A program made the translations under genes and the position numbers. From Streptomyces lydicus (GTDB lineage: Bacteria; Actinomycetota; Actinomycetes; Streptomycetales; Streptomycetaceae), in assembly GCF_000717345.1 (NCBI RefSeq), contig NZ_JNZA01000051.1:1-39313 (forward strand): DNA of 39,313 nt, written 5' to 3'. Numbering within the stretch: the stretch's first letter is position 1; each line of letters begins with the position of its first letter. The notes below the pieces were generated by a model that saw only the letters and a list, made by a program, of their open reading frames with translations, searched no databases and was not told the origin of the DNA. Below are positions 17,718-25,539 of the stretch, one piece after another.

Positions 17718-19859
17718 TCACTTCACCCCGGCCTCCTTCATTTGCCGCAGCTCCTTCTTCAGCTCGCCCACCTCGTCGCGCAGCCGGGCGGCGATCTCGA
17801 ACTGCAGCTCGGCCGCGGCGGCCCGCATCCGCTCCGTCATCTCCTCGATGAGCTCGGCCAGTTCGGCGGCCGGACGGTCCGTCAGCACCTCGCCCGCCTT
17901 GCCGCCCTTGCCCTTGGCGGCCTTGCCGGTGTGCGCGCCGAGCGACGGGACCGGCGCCTTGGCCTTGGCGTCCTTGGCGTCTCCGCCCTTGCGGTAGCCC
18001 GAGCCCAGCAGCTCCTGGGTGTCGATCTCCTCCCGGGCGATCGTGGCGACGATGTCGCCGATCTTCTTGCGGAGCGGCTGCGGGTCGATACCGCGTTCCT
18101 TGTTGTACGCCAGCTGCTTCTCCCGGCGCCGGTTGGTCTCCTCGATGGCCTTCTCCATCGCCGGGGTGACCTTGTCGGCGTACATGTGCACCTGCCCGGA
18201 GACGTTGCGCGCCGCGCGGCCGATCGTCTGGATGAGTGCCGAACCGGAGCGCAGGAAGCCCTCCTTGTCGGCGTCCAGAATGGCGACCAGGGAGACCTCC
18301 GGCAGGTCGAGGCCCTCACGCAGCAGGTTGATGCCCACCAGGACGTCGTACTCACCCGATCGCAGCTCCCGCAGCAGCTCCACCCGGCGCAGGGTGTCGA
18401 CGTCGCTGTGCAGGTAGCGCACCTGGATGCCGAGTTCCAGGAAGTAGTCCGTGAGGTCCTCGGCCATCTTCTTGGTGAGCGTGGTGACCAGGATGCGCTC
18501 GTTCTTCTCGGTGCGGGTCCGGATCTCGTGCACCAGATCGTCGATCTGCCCGTCGGTGGGCTTGACCACCACCTCCGGGTCGACCAGGCCGGTCGGGCGG
18601 ATGATCTGCTCCACGTAGCCGTCGCCCCGGGCGAGCTCGTACGGGCCGGGGGTCGCCGACAGATAGACGGTCTGACCGATGCGGCCCAGGAACTCCTCCC
18701 ACTTCAGCGGCCGGTTGTCCAGGGCGGACGGCAGCCGGAAGCCGTGGTCGACCAGGGTGCGCTTACGGGAGGCGTCGCCCTCGTACATGGCACCGATCTG
18801 CGGGACGGTGACATGCGATTCGTCGATGACCAGGAGGAAGTCCTCCGGGAAGTAGTCGATGAGGGTGTTGGGCGCGGAGCCGGGCTCACGGCCGTCCATG
18901 TGCATGGAGTAGTTCTCGATGCCCGAGCAGGAGCCGATCTGCCGCATCATCTCGATGTCGTACGTCGTGCGCATCCGCAGCCGCTGGGCCTCCAGCAGCT
19001 TGCCCTGCTTCTCCAGGGTGGCGAGGCGGTCCACCAGCTCGGCCTCGATGCCGGCGATGGCCCGCTCCATCCGCTCCGGGCCGGCGATGTAGTGGCTGGC
19101 CGGGAAGATGTACAGCTGCTCGTCCTCGCTGATGACCTCGCCGGTGAGCGGGTGCAGCGTGGAGAGCGCCTCGATCTCGTCGCCGAACATCTCGATCCGT
19201 ACGGCGAGCTCCTCGTACACCGGGAAGATCTCGATGGTGTCGCCGCGGACCCGGAAGGTGCCCCGGGTGAACGCCACGTCGTTGCGCGTGTACTGGATGT
19301 CGACGAAGCGGCGCAGCAGCTGGTCGCGGTCGATCTCGTCGCCGACCTTCAGGGGGACCATCCGGTCGACGTACTCCTGCGGCGTGCCCAGGCCGTAGAT
19401 GCAGGACACCGAGGCGACCACCACGACGTCACGCCGGGTGAGCAGCGAGTTCGTCGCGGAGTGCCGCAGCCGCTCGACCTCCTCGTTGATCGAGGAGTCC
19501 TTCTCGATGTACGTATCGGACTGCGGGACGTACGCCTCGGGCTGGTAGTAGTCGTAGTAGGAGACGAAGTACTCGACGGCGTTGTTCGGCAGCAGCTCGC
19601 GGAATTCGTTGGCGAGCTGCGCCGCGAGGGTCTTGTTGGGCGCCATGACGAGCGTCGGGCGCTGCAGCTTCTCGATCATCCACGCGGTGGTCGCCGACTT
19701 GCCGGTACCGGTCGCGCCCAGCAGGACGACATCCTTCTCACCGCCGCGGATGCGCTTTTCCAGCTCGGCGATGGCCGCCGGCTGGTCGCCACTGGGCTGG
19801 AAGGGGCTGACGACCTCGAAGGGCGCCACCGAGCGTTCGATCTTTGATACGGGCCGCAT
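17718..19859 (-). CDS. uvrB: Excinuclease ABC subunit B
   Basis: A 713-residue DNA-damage verification helicase of nucleotide excision repair, loaded by UvrA and partner of UvrC. Visible parts: Walker [15 protein letters not shown], the beta-hairpin region [20 protein letters not shown], the [14 protein letters not shown] motif, motif [11 protein letters not shown], and the C-terminal UVR helix pair ([20 protein letters not shown]) that binds UvrC. The ATG at 19859 ([11 protein letters not shown]) is chosen. The earlier in-frame TTG at 19889 lies inside the -35-like element of a damage-inducible promoter, so it cannot be transcribed. The predicted transcription start falls on the chosen ATG, giving a leaderless mRNA. 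Confidence 0.97.
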   Translation of the reverse strand: MRPVSKIERSVAPFEVVSPFQPSGDQPAAIAELEKRIRGGEKDVVLLGATGTGKSATTAWMIEKLQRPTLVMAPNKTLAAQLANEFRELLPNNAVEYFVSYYDYYQPEAYVPQSDTYIEKDSSINEEVERLRHSATNSLLTRRDVVVVASVSCIYGLGTPQEYVDRMVPLKVGDEIDRDQLLRRFVDIQYTRNDVAFTRGTFRVRGDTIEIFPVYEELAVRIEMFGDEIEALSTLHPLTGEVISEDEQLYIFPASHYIAGPERMERAIAGIEAELVDRLATLEKQGKLLEAQRLRMRTTYDIEMMRQIGSCSGIENYSMHMDGREPGSAPNTLIDYFPEDFLLVIDESHVTVPQIGAMYEGDASRKRTLVDHGFRLPSALDNRPLKWEEFLGRIGQTVYLSATPGPYELARGDGYVEQIIRPTGLVDPEVVVKPTDGQIDDLVHEIRTRTEKNERILVTTLTKKMAEDLTDYFLELGIQVRYLHSDVDTLRRVELLRELRSGEYDVLVGINLLREGLDLPEVSLVAILDADKEGFLRSGSALIQTIGRAARNVSGQVHMYADKVTPAMEKAIEETNRRREKQLAYNKERGIDPQPLRKKIGDIVATIAREEIDTQELLGSGYRKGGDAKDAKAKAPVPSLGAHTGKAAKGKGGKAGEVLTDRPAAELAELIEEMTERMRAAAAELQFEIAARLRDEVGELKKELRQMKEAGVK

Positions 19860-19866
19860 GGGATCC

Positions 19867-19889
19867 ACCGTACGACCCGCCACTGACAA
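19867..19889 (-). promoter_or_regulatory. RecA-independent DNA-damage promoter of uvrB
   Basis: On the minus strand TTGTCAGTG (19889-19881), eight bases, then TACGGT (19872-19867) match exactly the actinobacterial RecA-NDp consensus TTGTCRGTG-N8-TANNNT, known from mycobacterial recA and linked to the PafBC activator. The uvrB ATG at 19859 is 7 nt after the -10 box. Confidence 0.88.
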
Positions 19890-20477
19890 CCGGCGGGAAA
19901 AACCCTCTGACCTGCGGCTTCACCCGGCGGGGTCGGAAGCCCCGGACGCTCCGCGCGTGCTGCGGGACGGCCCGGCGGATGCTCCGGACCGCCCGGGCGG
20001 ATCCGCCGGACGGCCGGGGGCCGGTCGGTCGGGGGCCGGTCGGCCGGAGCGCGCGGGACGGCCCGGGCAGCCGGGGGGTGACGTCCGGGACGGGGGCGCG
20101 GCGTGGTGCGGGCGGCCCAACCGCCGCACCTCCGCAAGATCGCCGGCACCGCCCCGGAACCGGCAGCCGGAACCCCGGCCCGCGAGCGCCGCACCCCCGC
20201 GTAGGGGCTGCCGCCGCAGCCCCTCCTGCTCCGACGGCTCGCCAAAACCGGTCAGAAGCACGAGGGGTGACGCATCATCGGTCAAGATGCGCGGACGCCG
20301 GGGCTCCGGCAAGTTGGACGGCATCGGAACGTACGTCTGTTGCACGGCTATTCCGGGCATCCTGCAACTGCGCGACGCTCCACACGGAAGACCGGCCATC
20401 CCTCGTTCAGCATTCGGCCACCGTACGACCGCCTCCCGCTACGGCCCGGCTGCGAGTCTCTGCCCGTCCGACCCCGG
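19890..20477. other. Long intergenic region uvrB to GDPD, no gene seen
   Basis: Apart from the uvrB promoter and the repeats near 20478-20507, the 673-bp spacer (19860-20532) shows no frame with a good start, ribosome binding site and Streptomyces-like codon use. It is very GC-rich with short direct repeats (CGGGGGCCGGTCGG twice at about 20020-20050). A small inverted repeat, CGCATC...GATGCG, lies near 20271-20291. Confidence 0.5.
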
Positions 20478-20507
20478 TTCACGTCACTTCACGTCAGCTC
20501 AGCTCAC
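20478..20507 (+). repeat. 10-bp repeats upstream of the phosphodiesterase gene
   Basis: TTCACGTCAC, TTCACGTCAG and the divergent CTCAGCTCAC follow head to tail, ending 25 bp before the GDPD start codon. The first unit is preceded by G, giving GTTCAC, which recalls the PhoP direct-repeat unit of Streptomyces. The period here is 10 rather than 11 bp, so the PHO box reading is tentative. Confidence 0.45.
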
Positions 20508-20532
20508 GCCCACGACGTCACGAGGAGTCCGT

Positions 20533-21423
20533 ATGCGTATTCGCCCCGTCGCCACCGTGGTCGCCGGTGCGCTCATGGGTCTGTCCGCGCTCGTCCTCTC
20601 CCCCACCGCCGCCCAGGCCGCGCCGCACGGACGCACTCCGGAGACGGTCGCCCACCGGGGGGCCTCGTCGTACGCGCCCGAGAACACCCTCGCCTCCATC
20701 GATGCGGCAGCCCGGCTCGGCTTCGACTGGGTGGAGAACGACGTCCAGCGCACCAAGGACGGCGAGCTGGTCATCCTGCACGACAACTCGCTCGCCCGGA
20801 CCACCAACGTGAAGAAGATCTTCCCGGACCGCTCCCCCTGGAACGTCTCGGACTTCACCCTCAAGGAGATCGAGAAGCTGGACGCGGGCAGCTGGTTCGG
20901 ACCGAAGTTCGAAGGGGAGCGCGTACCGACCCTTGAGGACTACATGGACGAGGTCGAGGACAACGATCAGAGCCTGCTGATGGAGCTGAAGTCGCCGGAG
21001 CTCTACCCGGGCATCGAGCTGCAGACCCTCAGGGAGCTGCGCCGCGTCGGCTGGCTGGACCGGGACCACGTCAAGCACCGTCTGATCATCCAGAGCTTCA
21101 ACGCCGACGCCATCAAGACCGTGCACGAACTCCGGCCGGACCTCAAGACGGGCTTCCTCGGCAATCCCTCGGTCGCCGACCTGCCGAAGTTCGCGAAGTA
21201 CTGCGACCAGATCAATCCCGTGCACACGGCGGTCACCCCGCAGTACGTCGCCGCCGTCCACGCGTTGAAGGGGCCGCACCGGCAGCCGCTGGACCTGTAC
21301 ACCTGGACCGTCGACGACGCGGCCACCGCGGTGAAGGTCGCCGATCTGGGCGTGGACGGCATCATCACCAACAAGCCCGACGTGGTGCGCGCGGCGCTGA
21401 AGCGCCGCGACAACGGCGGCTGA
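20533..21423 (+). CDS. Secreted glycerophosphodiester phosphodiesterase
   Basis: A 296-residue exported enzyme that hydrolyses glycerophosphodiesters to glycerol-3-phosphate and an alcohol, a phosphate and carbon scavenging role. The signal peptide (MRIRPVATVVAGALMGLSAL) ends near AQAAP (about 29-31). Catalytic motifs of the GDPD TIM barrel are complete: HRGASSYAPENT (H41, R42, E50), ENDVQRTKDG (E68, D70) and ILHDNSLARTT (H83). The C-terminal part keeps LYTWTVDD and DGIITNKPD. ATG 20533 is preceded by GAGGAG. It is a single gene with a hairpin after it. In S. coelicolor glpQ-type genes are phosphate-controlled; whether the repeats upstream serve that here is uncertain. Confidence 0.93.
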   Translation: MRIRPVATVVAGALMGLSALVLSPTAAQAAPHGRTPETVAHRGASSYAPENTLASIDAAARLGFDWVENDVQRTKDGELVILHDNSLARTTNVKKIFPDRSPWNVSDFTLKEIEKLDAGSWFGPKFEGERVPTLEDYMDEVEDNDQSLLMELKSPELYPGIELQTLRELRRVGWLDRDHVKHRLIIQSFNADAIKTVHELRPDLKTGFLGNPSVADLPKFAKYCDQINPVHTAVTPQYVAAVHALKGPHRQPLDLYTWTVDDAATAVKVADLGVDGIITNKPDVVRAALKRRDNGG

Positions 21424-21445
21424 GCACCGCGGCCGGCACGGCGCG

Positions 21446-21485
21446 GGGGCGGGGCAGGCGGCGGCACCGGGCCGTTCCCCGCCCC
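21446..21485 (+). terminator. Hairpin after GDPD gene
   Basis: A 9-bp stem GGGGCGGGG/CCCCGCCCC (21446-21454 with 21477-21485) with a 22-nt loop lies 22 nt past the GDPD stop and ends two bases before the damage promoter of the methyltransferase gene. Confidence 0.45.
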
Positions 21486-21486
21486 G

Positions 21487-21509
21487 TTGTCAGTGGTTCG
21501 TCCTACCCT
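21487..21509 (+). promoter_or_regulatory. RecA-independent DNA-damage promoter of ogt-like gene
   Basis: TTGTCAGTG (21487-21495), eight bases, TACCCT (21504-21509): an exact match to TTGTCRGTG-N8-TANNNT. The GTG start at 21516 is 7 nt after the -10 box, so the mRNA is probably leaderless. Confidence 0.88.
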
Positions 21510-21515
21510 GATCAG

Positions 21516-22091
21516 GTGACGCATTCCGAGCAGGTACCGGAGCCGGCGCCGGGGTCCGCGGGGCCCCGCGACTGGGCCTGGACGCGCCTGGAGACCCCGA
21601 TCGGTCCGCTGCTCCTCGCCGCGACCCGGGACGGCCTGGCCCAGGTGGTCTTCCACGCCGACGAGCGGACGGCCCGGCGCGCGCTGAGCCGTCTGGAGCA
21701 GCGATTCGGCGGGCCGCCGGCCCCCGGGATACCTCATCTGCGGACGGCCGTCGCCGAGCTGACCGCCTACTTCTCCGGGGAGCTGCGGTCCTTCACCGTG
21801 CCGCTGGACTGGTCCCTGACCTCGGGTTTCAACGCCCGGGTGCTGCACGCCCTGGCGGACGACGTCCCCTACGGCAGTGTCGTCGGCTATCAGGACCTCG
21901 CGGACCGGGTCGGCGAGGTGGGCGCGGCCCGCGCGGTGGGCGCGGCGATGGGCTCCAATCCGCTGCCGGTCGTCGTCCCCTGTCACCGCGTGGTGGCCAG
22001 TGACGGCGGGATCGGCGGGTTCGGCGGCGGTCTGGAGACCAAACGCCTGCTGCTGGCCCTGGAAGGCGTGCTGCCCGCGCCGCTCTTCTGA
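21516..22091 (+). CDS. ogt: Methylated-DNA--protein-cysteine methyltransferase
   Basis: A 191-residue suicide repair protein that takes alkyl groups from O6-alkylguanine onto its own cysteine. The active site is PCHRV with C156 inside NPLPVVVPCHRVV. The DNA-binding helix region VPYGSVVGYQDLADRVG, with the Arg finger nearby (SGFNARVL), precedes it, and the C-terminal GGIGGFGGGLETKRLLLALE is typical. It is an Ogt-type single domain without an Ada N-terminus. GTG 21516 sits at the expected transcription start of a damage-inducible promoter and has no Shine-Dalgarno, which supports both the start choice and a leaderless message. The DUF1697 gene follows 48 nt later and may be co-transcribed. Confidence 0.93.
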   Translation: MTHSEQVPEPAPGSAGPRDWAWTRLETPIGPLLLAATRDGLAQVVFHADERTARRALSRLEQRFGGPPAPGIPHLRTAVAELTAYFSGELRSFTVPLDWSLTSGFNARVLHALADDVPYGSVVGYQDLADRVGEVGAARAVGAAMGSNPLPVVVPCHRVVASDGGIGGFGGGLETKRLLLALEGVLPAPLF

Positions 22092-22139
22092 TCCCGACCG
22101 CCGTCCGGCCCCGTCGGGCCGGCTCCACGAAGGCATGCC

Positions 22140-22682
22140 ATGTCCCGTCAGATCGCTCTGCTCCGCGGCATCAACGTCGGCGGCCACAACTCCTTCCCCA
22201 AGGCCAGACAGCTGGAGCTGGCCGGGAAGCTGGGCTTCCAGGACGTCTCCGTCCTGCTCCAGACCGGCAATATCGTCTTCGCCGACCCGGGCACGCCTCC
22301 GGAGGAGACGGCCCGGGTGCTGCACGAAGCGATCGGCGCCGAGCTCGGCCTCACGGTGCCGGTCGTCGTGCGGACCCGCGACGAGCTGGCCGCCGCGGTC
22401 GCCGCGAATCCGTTTCCGCAGGCCGTGCCGGAGCCCAAGAGCCTGCACGTGACGTTCCTGTCGGCGGTGCCGACCGACACCTCGCGGCTGGACGCGCTCG
22501 ACGAGGCTGCGTTCGCGCCCGACCGGTTCCGGCTGATCGGGCGCGAACTGTATCTGTGGTGCCCGGGCGGCGTCGGCCGATCCAAGCTTGCCGACACGGT
22601 GAGCCGTGCCCCTCTCGGGGTGACGGCCACCGCCCGCAACTGGAACACCGTCACCAAGCTGCTGGCCCTGGCGGACGCCTGA
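22140..22682 (+). CDS. DUF1697 family protein
   Basis: A 180-residue cytosolic protein of the DUF1697 family, recognised from the N-terminus QIALLRGINVGGHNSFP and the following LLQTGNIVFAD, and from LWCPGGVGRSKLADTV near the end. The family has an alpha/beta fold and no established activity. ATG 22140 is 48 nt after the ogt stop with GAAGG just upstream. If transcribed from the same promoter it would be damage-inducible together with ogt (inference from spacing). It is convergent with the PemK-like gene (21 nt apart). Confidence 0.85.
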   Translation: MSRQIALLRGINVGGHNSFPKARQLELAGKLGFQDVSVLLQTGNIVFADPGTPPEETARVLHEAIGAELGLTVPVVVRTRDELAAAVAANPFPQAVPEPKSLHVTFLSAVPTDTSRLDALDEAAFAPDRFRLIGRELYLWCPGGVGRSKLADTVSRAPLGVTATARNWNTVTKLLALADA

Positions 22683-22703
22683 GCCGGCCGGGCCCGGGGG
22701 CGG

Positions 22704-23180
22704 TCAGCGCCAGCCGTAGCGCTCCCGCAGCCGGTTGACCACCAGGTTGAAGCGGCCCCGGTCCAGTGCGCAGGCTTCGCGCCGCATCCCGGCCGGATGC
22801 ACCCGCAGTATGCGGTCCACGGCCACCCACGAGTCGCGCCCGGCGCGGTCCCACGGGCCGGTCCCGAGGGGGACCCACTCGCGGTCGTTGTTGTGCCGCT
22901 TGCTGGACAGCTGCACGGCCAGCAGTGTGCCCCCCGGCTCCCGGGCGACGACCAGCACCGGCCGGTCCTTGCCCCGGCCGTCGTTCTCCTCGTAGGGGAC
23001 CCAGGTCCAGACGATCTCGCCCGGGTCCGGGTCGCCGTCCGGGTCGGGCGCGTAGGTCGTCCGGACGGTGCCGACGGACCGCGGGTGGGCTTCCACGGTC
23101 GCGCCGGGCCCCTGGCTGCCGGGCAGCGGGGCGGCTGTTTCAACGGAGTCGGATGCGTTCGGTGAAGTCGTCACGCCCAC
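22704..23180 (-). CDS. PemK/MazF-fold protein, orphan
   Basis: A 158-residue protein whose last 110 residues look like the PemK/MazF toxin fold: GEIVWTWVPYEE at the first strand, GKDRPVLVVAREPGGTLLAVQLSSK in the core, and WVAVDRILRVHPAGM followed by a basic C-terminus. MazF relatives cut RNA, but the N-terminal 50 residues are acidic and disordered-looking, and no antitoxin-like short gene is adjacent on either side. It may be a stand-alone member without toxin activity. The start is uncertain: GTG 23180 or GTG 23174, neither with a clear ribosome binding site. It is divergent from the WGR/propeller gene. Confidence 0.72.
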   Translation of the reverse strand: MGVTTSPNASDSVETAAPLPGSQGPGATVEAHPRSVGTVRTTYAPDPDGDPDPGEIVWTWVPYEENDGRGKDRPVLVVAREPGGTLLAVQLSSKRHNNDREWVPLGTGPWDRAGRDSWVAVDRILRVHPAGMRREACALDRGRFNLVVNRLRERYGWR

Positions 23181-23240
23181 ACGCTAACTGCCGCCGTGAG
23201 CAGGGCGGACAGCGGTCCGGGTGAGGCGCTCCACGGCCCG

Positions 23241-23263
23241 TTGTCAGTGGTGCGCCGTACGGT
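23241..23263 (+). promoter_or_regulatory. RecA-independent DNA-damage promoter of WGR gene
   Basis: TTGTCAGTG (23241-23249), eight bases, TACGGT (23258-23263): an exact match to TTGTCRGTG-N8-TANNNT. The predicted start is near 23270, leaving a leader of about 43 nt with a GAGGGGAG ribosome binding site before ATG 23313. Confidence 0.87.
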
Positions 23264-23312
23264 TTTCAACAGCGGGGGACGGCCGTCGGGGCCGCCCGGG
23301 GAGGGGAGACCC

Positions 23313-24743
23313 ATGTCCGAGACCACCACGTATCTGGAACTGTCACAAGACGGCGGCGGGGCGCACAAGTTCTACGAGGTGACGGTGCGGGACACGGACG
23401 TCTCGGTGCGCTACGGCCGCATCGGCGCGGACGGGCAGCGGCAGCTCTCCTCCTTCCCGACGCGCGAGAAGGCGCAGGCCGCGGCCGCCCGGAAGATCGG
23501 CGAGAAGGTCCGCAAGGGCTATGCGCCGGCGGTGCCGGGAGGGCGCGCCGCCCGCGCGGTGACACGACGTCAGGTCACCTCCGCGCCGTCGACGGCCCGC
23601 GCGGTGGCCCCCGTGCTGTGGCGGTTCCGCACGGGCGCCTCCGCGTTCGGCATCCACATCGCCGAGGACCGCTGCTGGGTCGGCAATCAGAACGGCGAGG
23701 TCCACACACTCGGCCACGACGGCGAGGTGCTGGCGCGCTATCAGCTGCCCGCCGGCGTCAAGTGCCTGGTGGCGGACGACTTCTGGATCTACGCCGGCTG
23801 CGACGACGGCACGGTCTACGACCTGTCGTCGAAACTCCCCTTCGCCGCCTACGACATCGCGCCCGACGTCGACATCTTCTGGCTGGACATCCGCGAGGGC
23901 GTCCTCAACGTCGCCGACCGCGCCGGCGGGCTGACCGTCATCGACCACGAGGACGAGTTCCAGTGGTCGCGGCGCAGCCCGGGCGAGCACGCCTGGATGG
24001 TGCGGCGGGACGAACACGCCGTCTACCACGGCCACCGCCGCGGTGTGACCGCCTATCGTGCCGACGGCAGCGGCGAGTTGTGGCACACCCCCACCACGGG
24101 CGCGGTGCTGTTCGGCTGGCAGGAGGACGACGCGGTGTACGCCGGCACCGACCGGCGGGTCGTCCAGCGGCTGGCGAAATCCGGTGGCGCCGTGGAGGCC
24201 ACCTACCGGTGCGACACGGTCGTCTACTCCTGCGCCACGGCGCCCGGCGGCCGCTATGTGTTCGCCGGCGACTCGGCCTCCTCGGTGTACTGCTTCGCCG
24301 CCGACGGCACCCGTCTGTGGAAGCTCGGCACCGGCGGCGGCTCGGCGCTGTCGATGCAGTATCTGGACGAGAAGCTGTACATGGTCACCACCGACGGGTC
24401 GCTGGTCTGTGTCGACGCGAGCGAAGCGGCCGTCGCCGCGGCCCGGTCGGGCTCGGTTCCGGTGGCCCGGGACGTGAAGTCGGCTGCCGCGCTGCCCACT
24501 TACACCCCGTCGGCGACGGTGCAGACGGTGCCGGCCGCGGCGGCGTCCGGGGTCGTGGTGGAGTGCGTCCAGGAAGGCGGCCGGCTGCGGGTGCACGTGC
24601 TCTCCGACGGCTACGAGCCGTCCTGGAACGTCCAGTTCCCGCGCCACATACGCCGGGCCGGTGTGCGGTACGTCGTCGATGACCTGTCGGCGTCCTCGGG
24701 CGGGTTCTACCGCGTCCGGGGCGAGATCCGGCAGCTCGTCTGA
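23313..24743 (+). CDS. WGR-domain protein with beta-propeller, damage-promoter controlled
   Basis: A 476-residue cytosolic protein. Residues about 5-75 form a WGR domain (YLELSQDGGGAHKFYEVTV; VSVRYGRIGADGQ; SFPTREKAQAAAARKI), a module best known from DNA-damage-activated PARPs, where it contacts DNA ends. After a short basic linker, residues about 105-400 hold repeated beta blades in the style of a PQQ/WD-like propeller (YAGCDDGTVYDL, VYAGTDRRVVQRL, YVFAGDSASSVYCF, MVTTDGSLVCVDAS). A separate C-terminal domain follows (WNVQFPRHIRRAG, YRVRGEI). ATG 23313 has GAGGGGAG upstream. The perfect damage promoter at 23241-23263 ties it to the uvrB/ogt regulon. No catalytic motif is seen; it may be a damage-recognition or assembly factor (inference). 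Confidence 0.88.
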   Translation: MSETTTYLELSQDGGGAHKFYEVTVRDTDVSVRYGRIGADGQRQLSSFPTREKAQAAAARKIGEKVRKGYAPAVPGGRAARAVTRRQVTSAPSTARAVAPVLWRFRTGASAFGIHIAEDRCWVGNQNGEVHTLGHDGEVLARYQLPAGVKCLVADDFWIYAGCDDGTVYDLSSKLPFAAYDIAPDVDIFWLDIREGVLNVADRAGGLTVIDHEDEFQWSRRSPGEHAWMVRRDEHAVYHGHRRGVTAYRADGSGELWHTPTTGAVLFGWQEDDAVYAGTDRRVVQRLAKSGGAVEATYRCDTVVYSCATAPGGRYVFAGDSASSVYCFAADGTRLWKLGTGGGSALSMQYLDEKLYMVTTDGSLVCVDASEAAVAAARSGSVPVARDVKSAAALPTYTPSATVQTVPAAAASGVVVECVQEGGRLRVHVLSDGYEPSWNVQFPRHIRRAGVRYVVDDLSASSGGFYRVRGEIRQLV

Positions 24744-24762
24744 GCCCTGGGGAGCCCGGCGG

Positions 24763-25416
24763 TCAGACGGGTCCGCTCCAGGCGGGCCGGCGCGGATCGT
24801 CGGCCCGGACGACGACGTCCGCGGCCTCCTCGGGCCGGGTCTCGGCCTCGTAGCGCGCGAAGGCGGGCAGCGTCCAGCGCTCGCCCTCGGGGGTGCGGCG
24901 GGCCAGCGCGGCCGGCGACAGCTTCAGGTGGACGGAGAGATCGAAAGGGAACCAGTGTCCGAGCAGGAACGGGCCGTGCAGCAGCAGGATCCCGCCGGGC
25001 GGCAGCGTCACGTACGCGCTGCGGGTGGCGCGGTCCGTGGCCGGATCCCACAGGTCCGGGAGCACCCGCCCGCTGCCGCCCGGGTCCAGCGGCTGGAACA
25101 CCTCGCGCCAGAGCGCCTGCCGGTCGAACCACTCGTCGTGGAAGGCGTCGGGGTCCTCCCGGCCGTGTTCGAGCCGCACGGAGGCGGGCCGCAGAAAGCC
25201 GAACGTGCCGGCCCGGTGCACCGCCCGCCCGCGGACCCGCAGCGCCTCGGCGAGCCGCCCGGCCAGGTCACCGGGCGCGGCGGCCGGCGCCCCGTCGACG
25301 GCGATCCGCAGCCAGCTGCTCCCGTCCTTCGGCGTCGTCGCGGTGATGCGCTCGGCGAGCGCGTCGGTGAGCCGTTCCCAGGTGATCGCTTCGAGCCGCA
25401 CCCGGCCATTGTGCAC
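24763..25416 (-). CDS. Uridine kinase-like protein lacking the P-loop lysine
   Basis: A 217-residue protein resembling actinobacterial uridine kinase-like P-loop proteins: LRIAVDGA at the first strand, the FLRPASVRLEHGREDPDAFHDEWFD stretch with the catalytic-type Asp and Arg, and YVTLPPGGILLLHGPFLLG in place of the lid-side strand. At the P-loop, however, it reads DGAPAAAPGDLA (41-52), where an active kinase would have a GxxGxGK[S/T] pattern. The conserved Lys and Ser/Thr are gone, so it probably does not phosphorylate nucleosides. The start at 25416 is one option; GTG a few codons inside is another. It is convergent with the WGR gene (19-nt gap) and the last of three minus-strand genes. Confidence 0.78.
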   Translation of the reverse strand: MHNGRVRLEAITWERLTDALAERITATTPKDGSSWLRIAVDGAPAAAPGDLAGRLAEALRVRGRAVHRAGTFGFLRPASVRLEHGREDPDAFHDEWFDRQALWREVFQPLDPGGSGRVLPDLWDPATDRATRSAYVTLPPGGILLLHGPFLLGHWFPFDLSVHLKLSPAALARRTPEGERWTLPAFARYEAETRPEEAADVVVRADDPRRPAWSGPV

Positions 25417-25539
25417 GGCGGGGGCACGCGAGGCGCGGCGCGCCAGCCGGCGGGCAGCCCGCCCGCCCCATCCGGGTCGTCGTCGTCCCGGGCCGCCGGT
25501 CCCCCCGGTGCGTCACCGAGGGGTGCCGGTCCGCGCGGT

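Noticed and set aside
17124..19847. 907-codon plus-strand frame
   Set aside because: Antisense shadow of uvrB and terD; low-complexity product.
20477..20510. Confident PHO box call
   Set aside because: GTTCAC-like units occur, but with a 10-bp period instead of 11 bp and a poor third unit.
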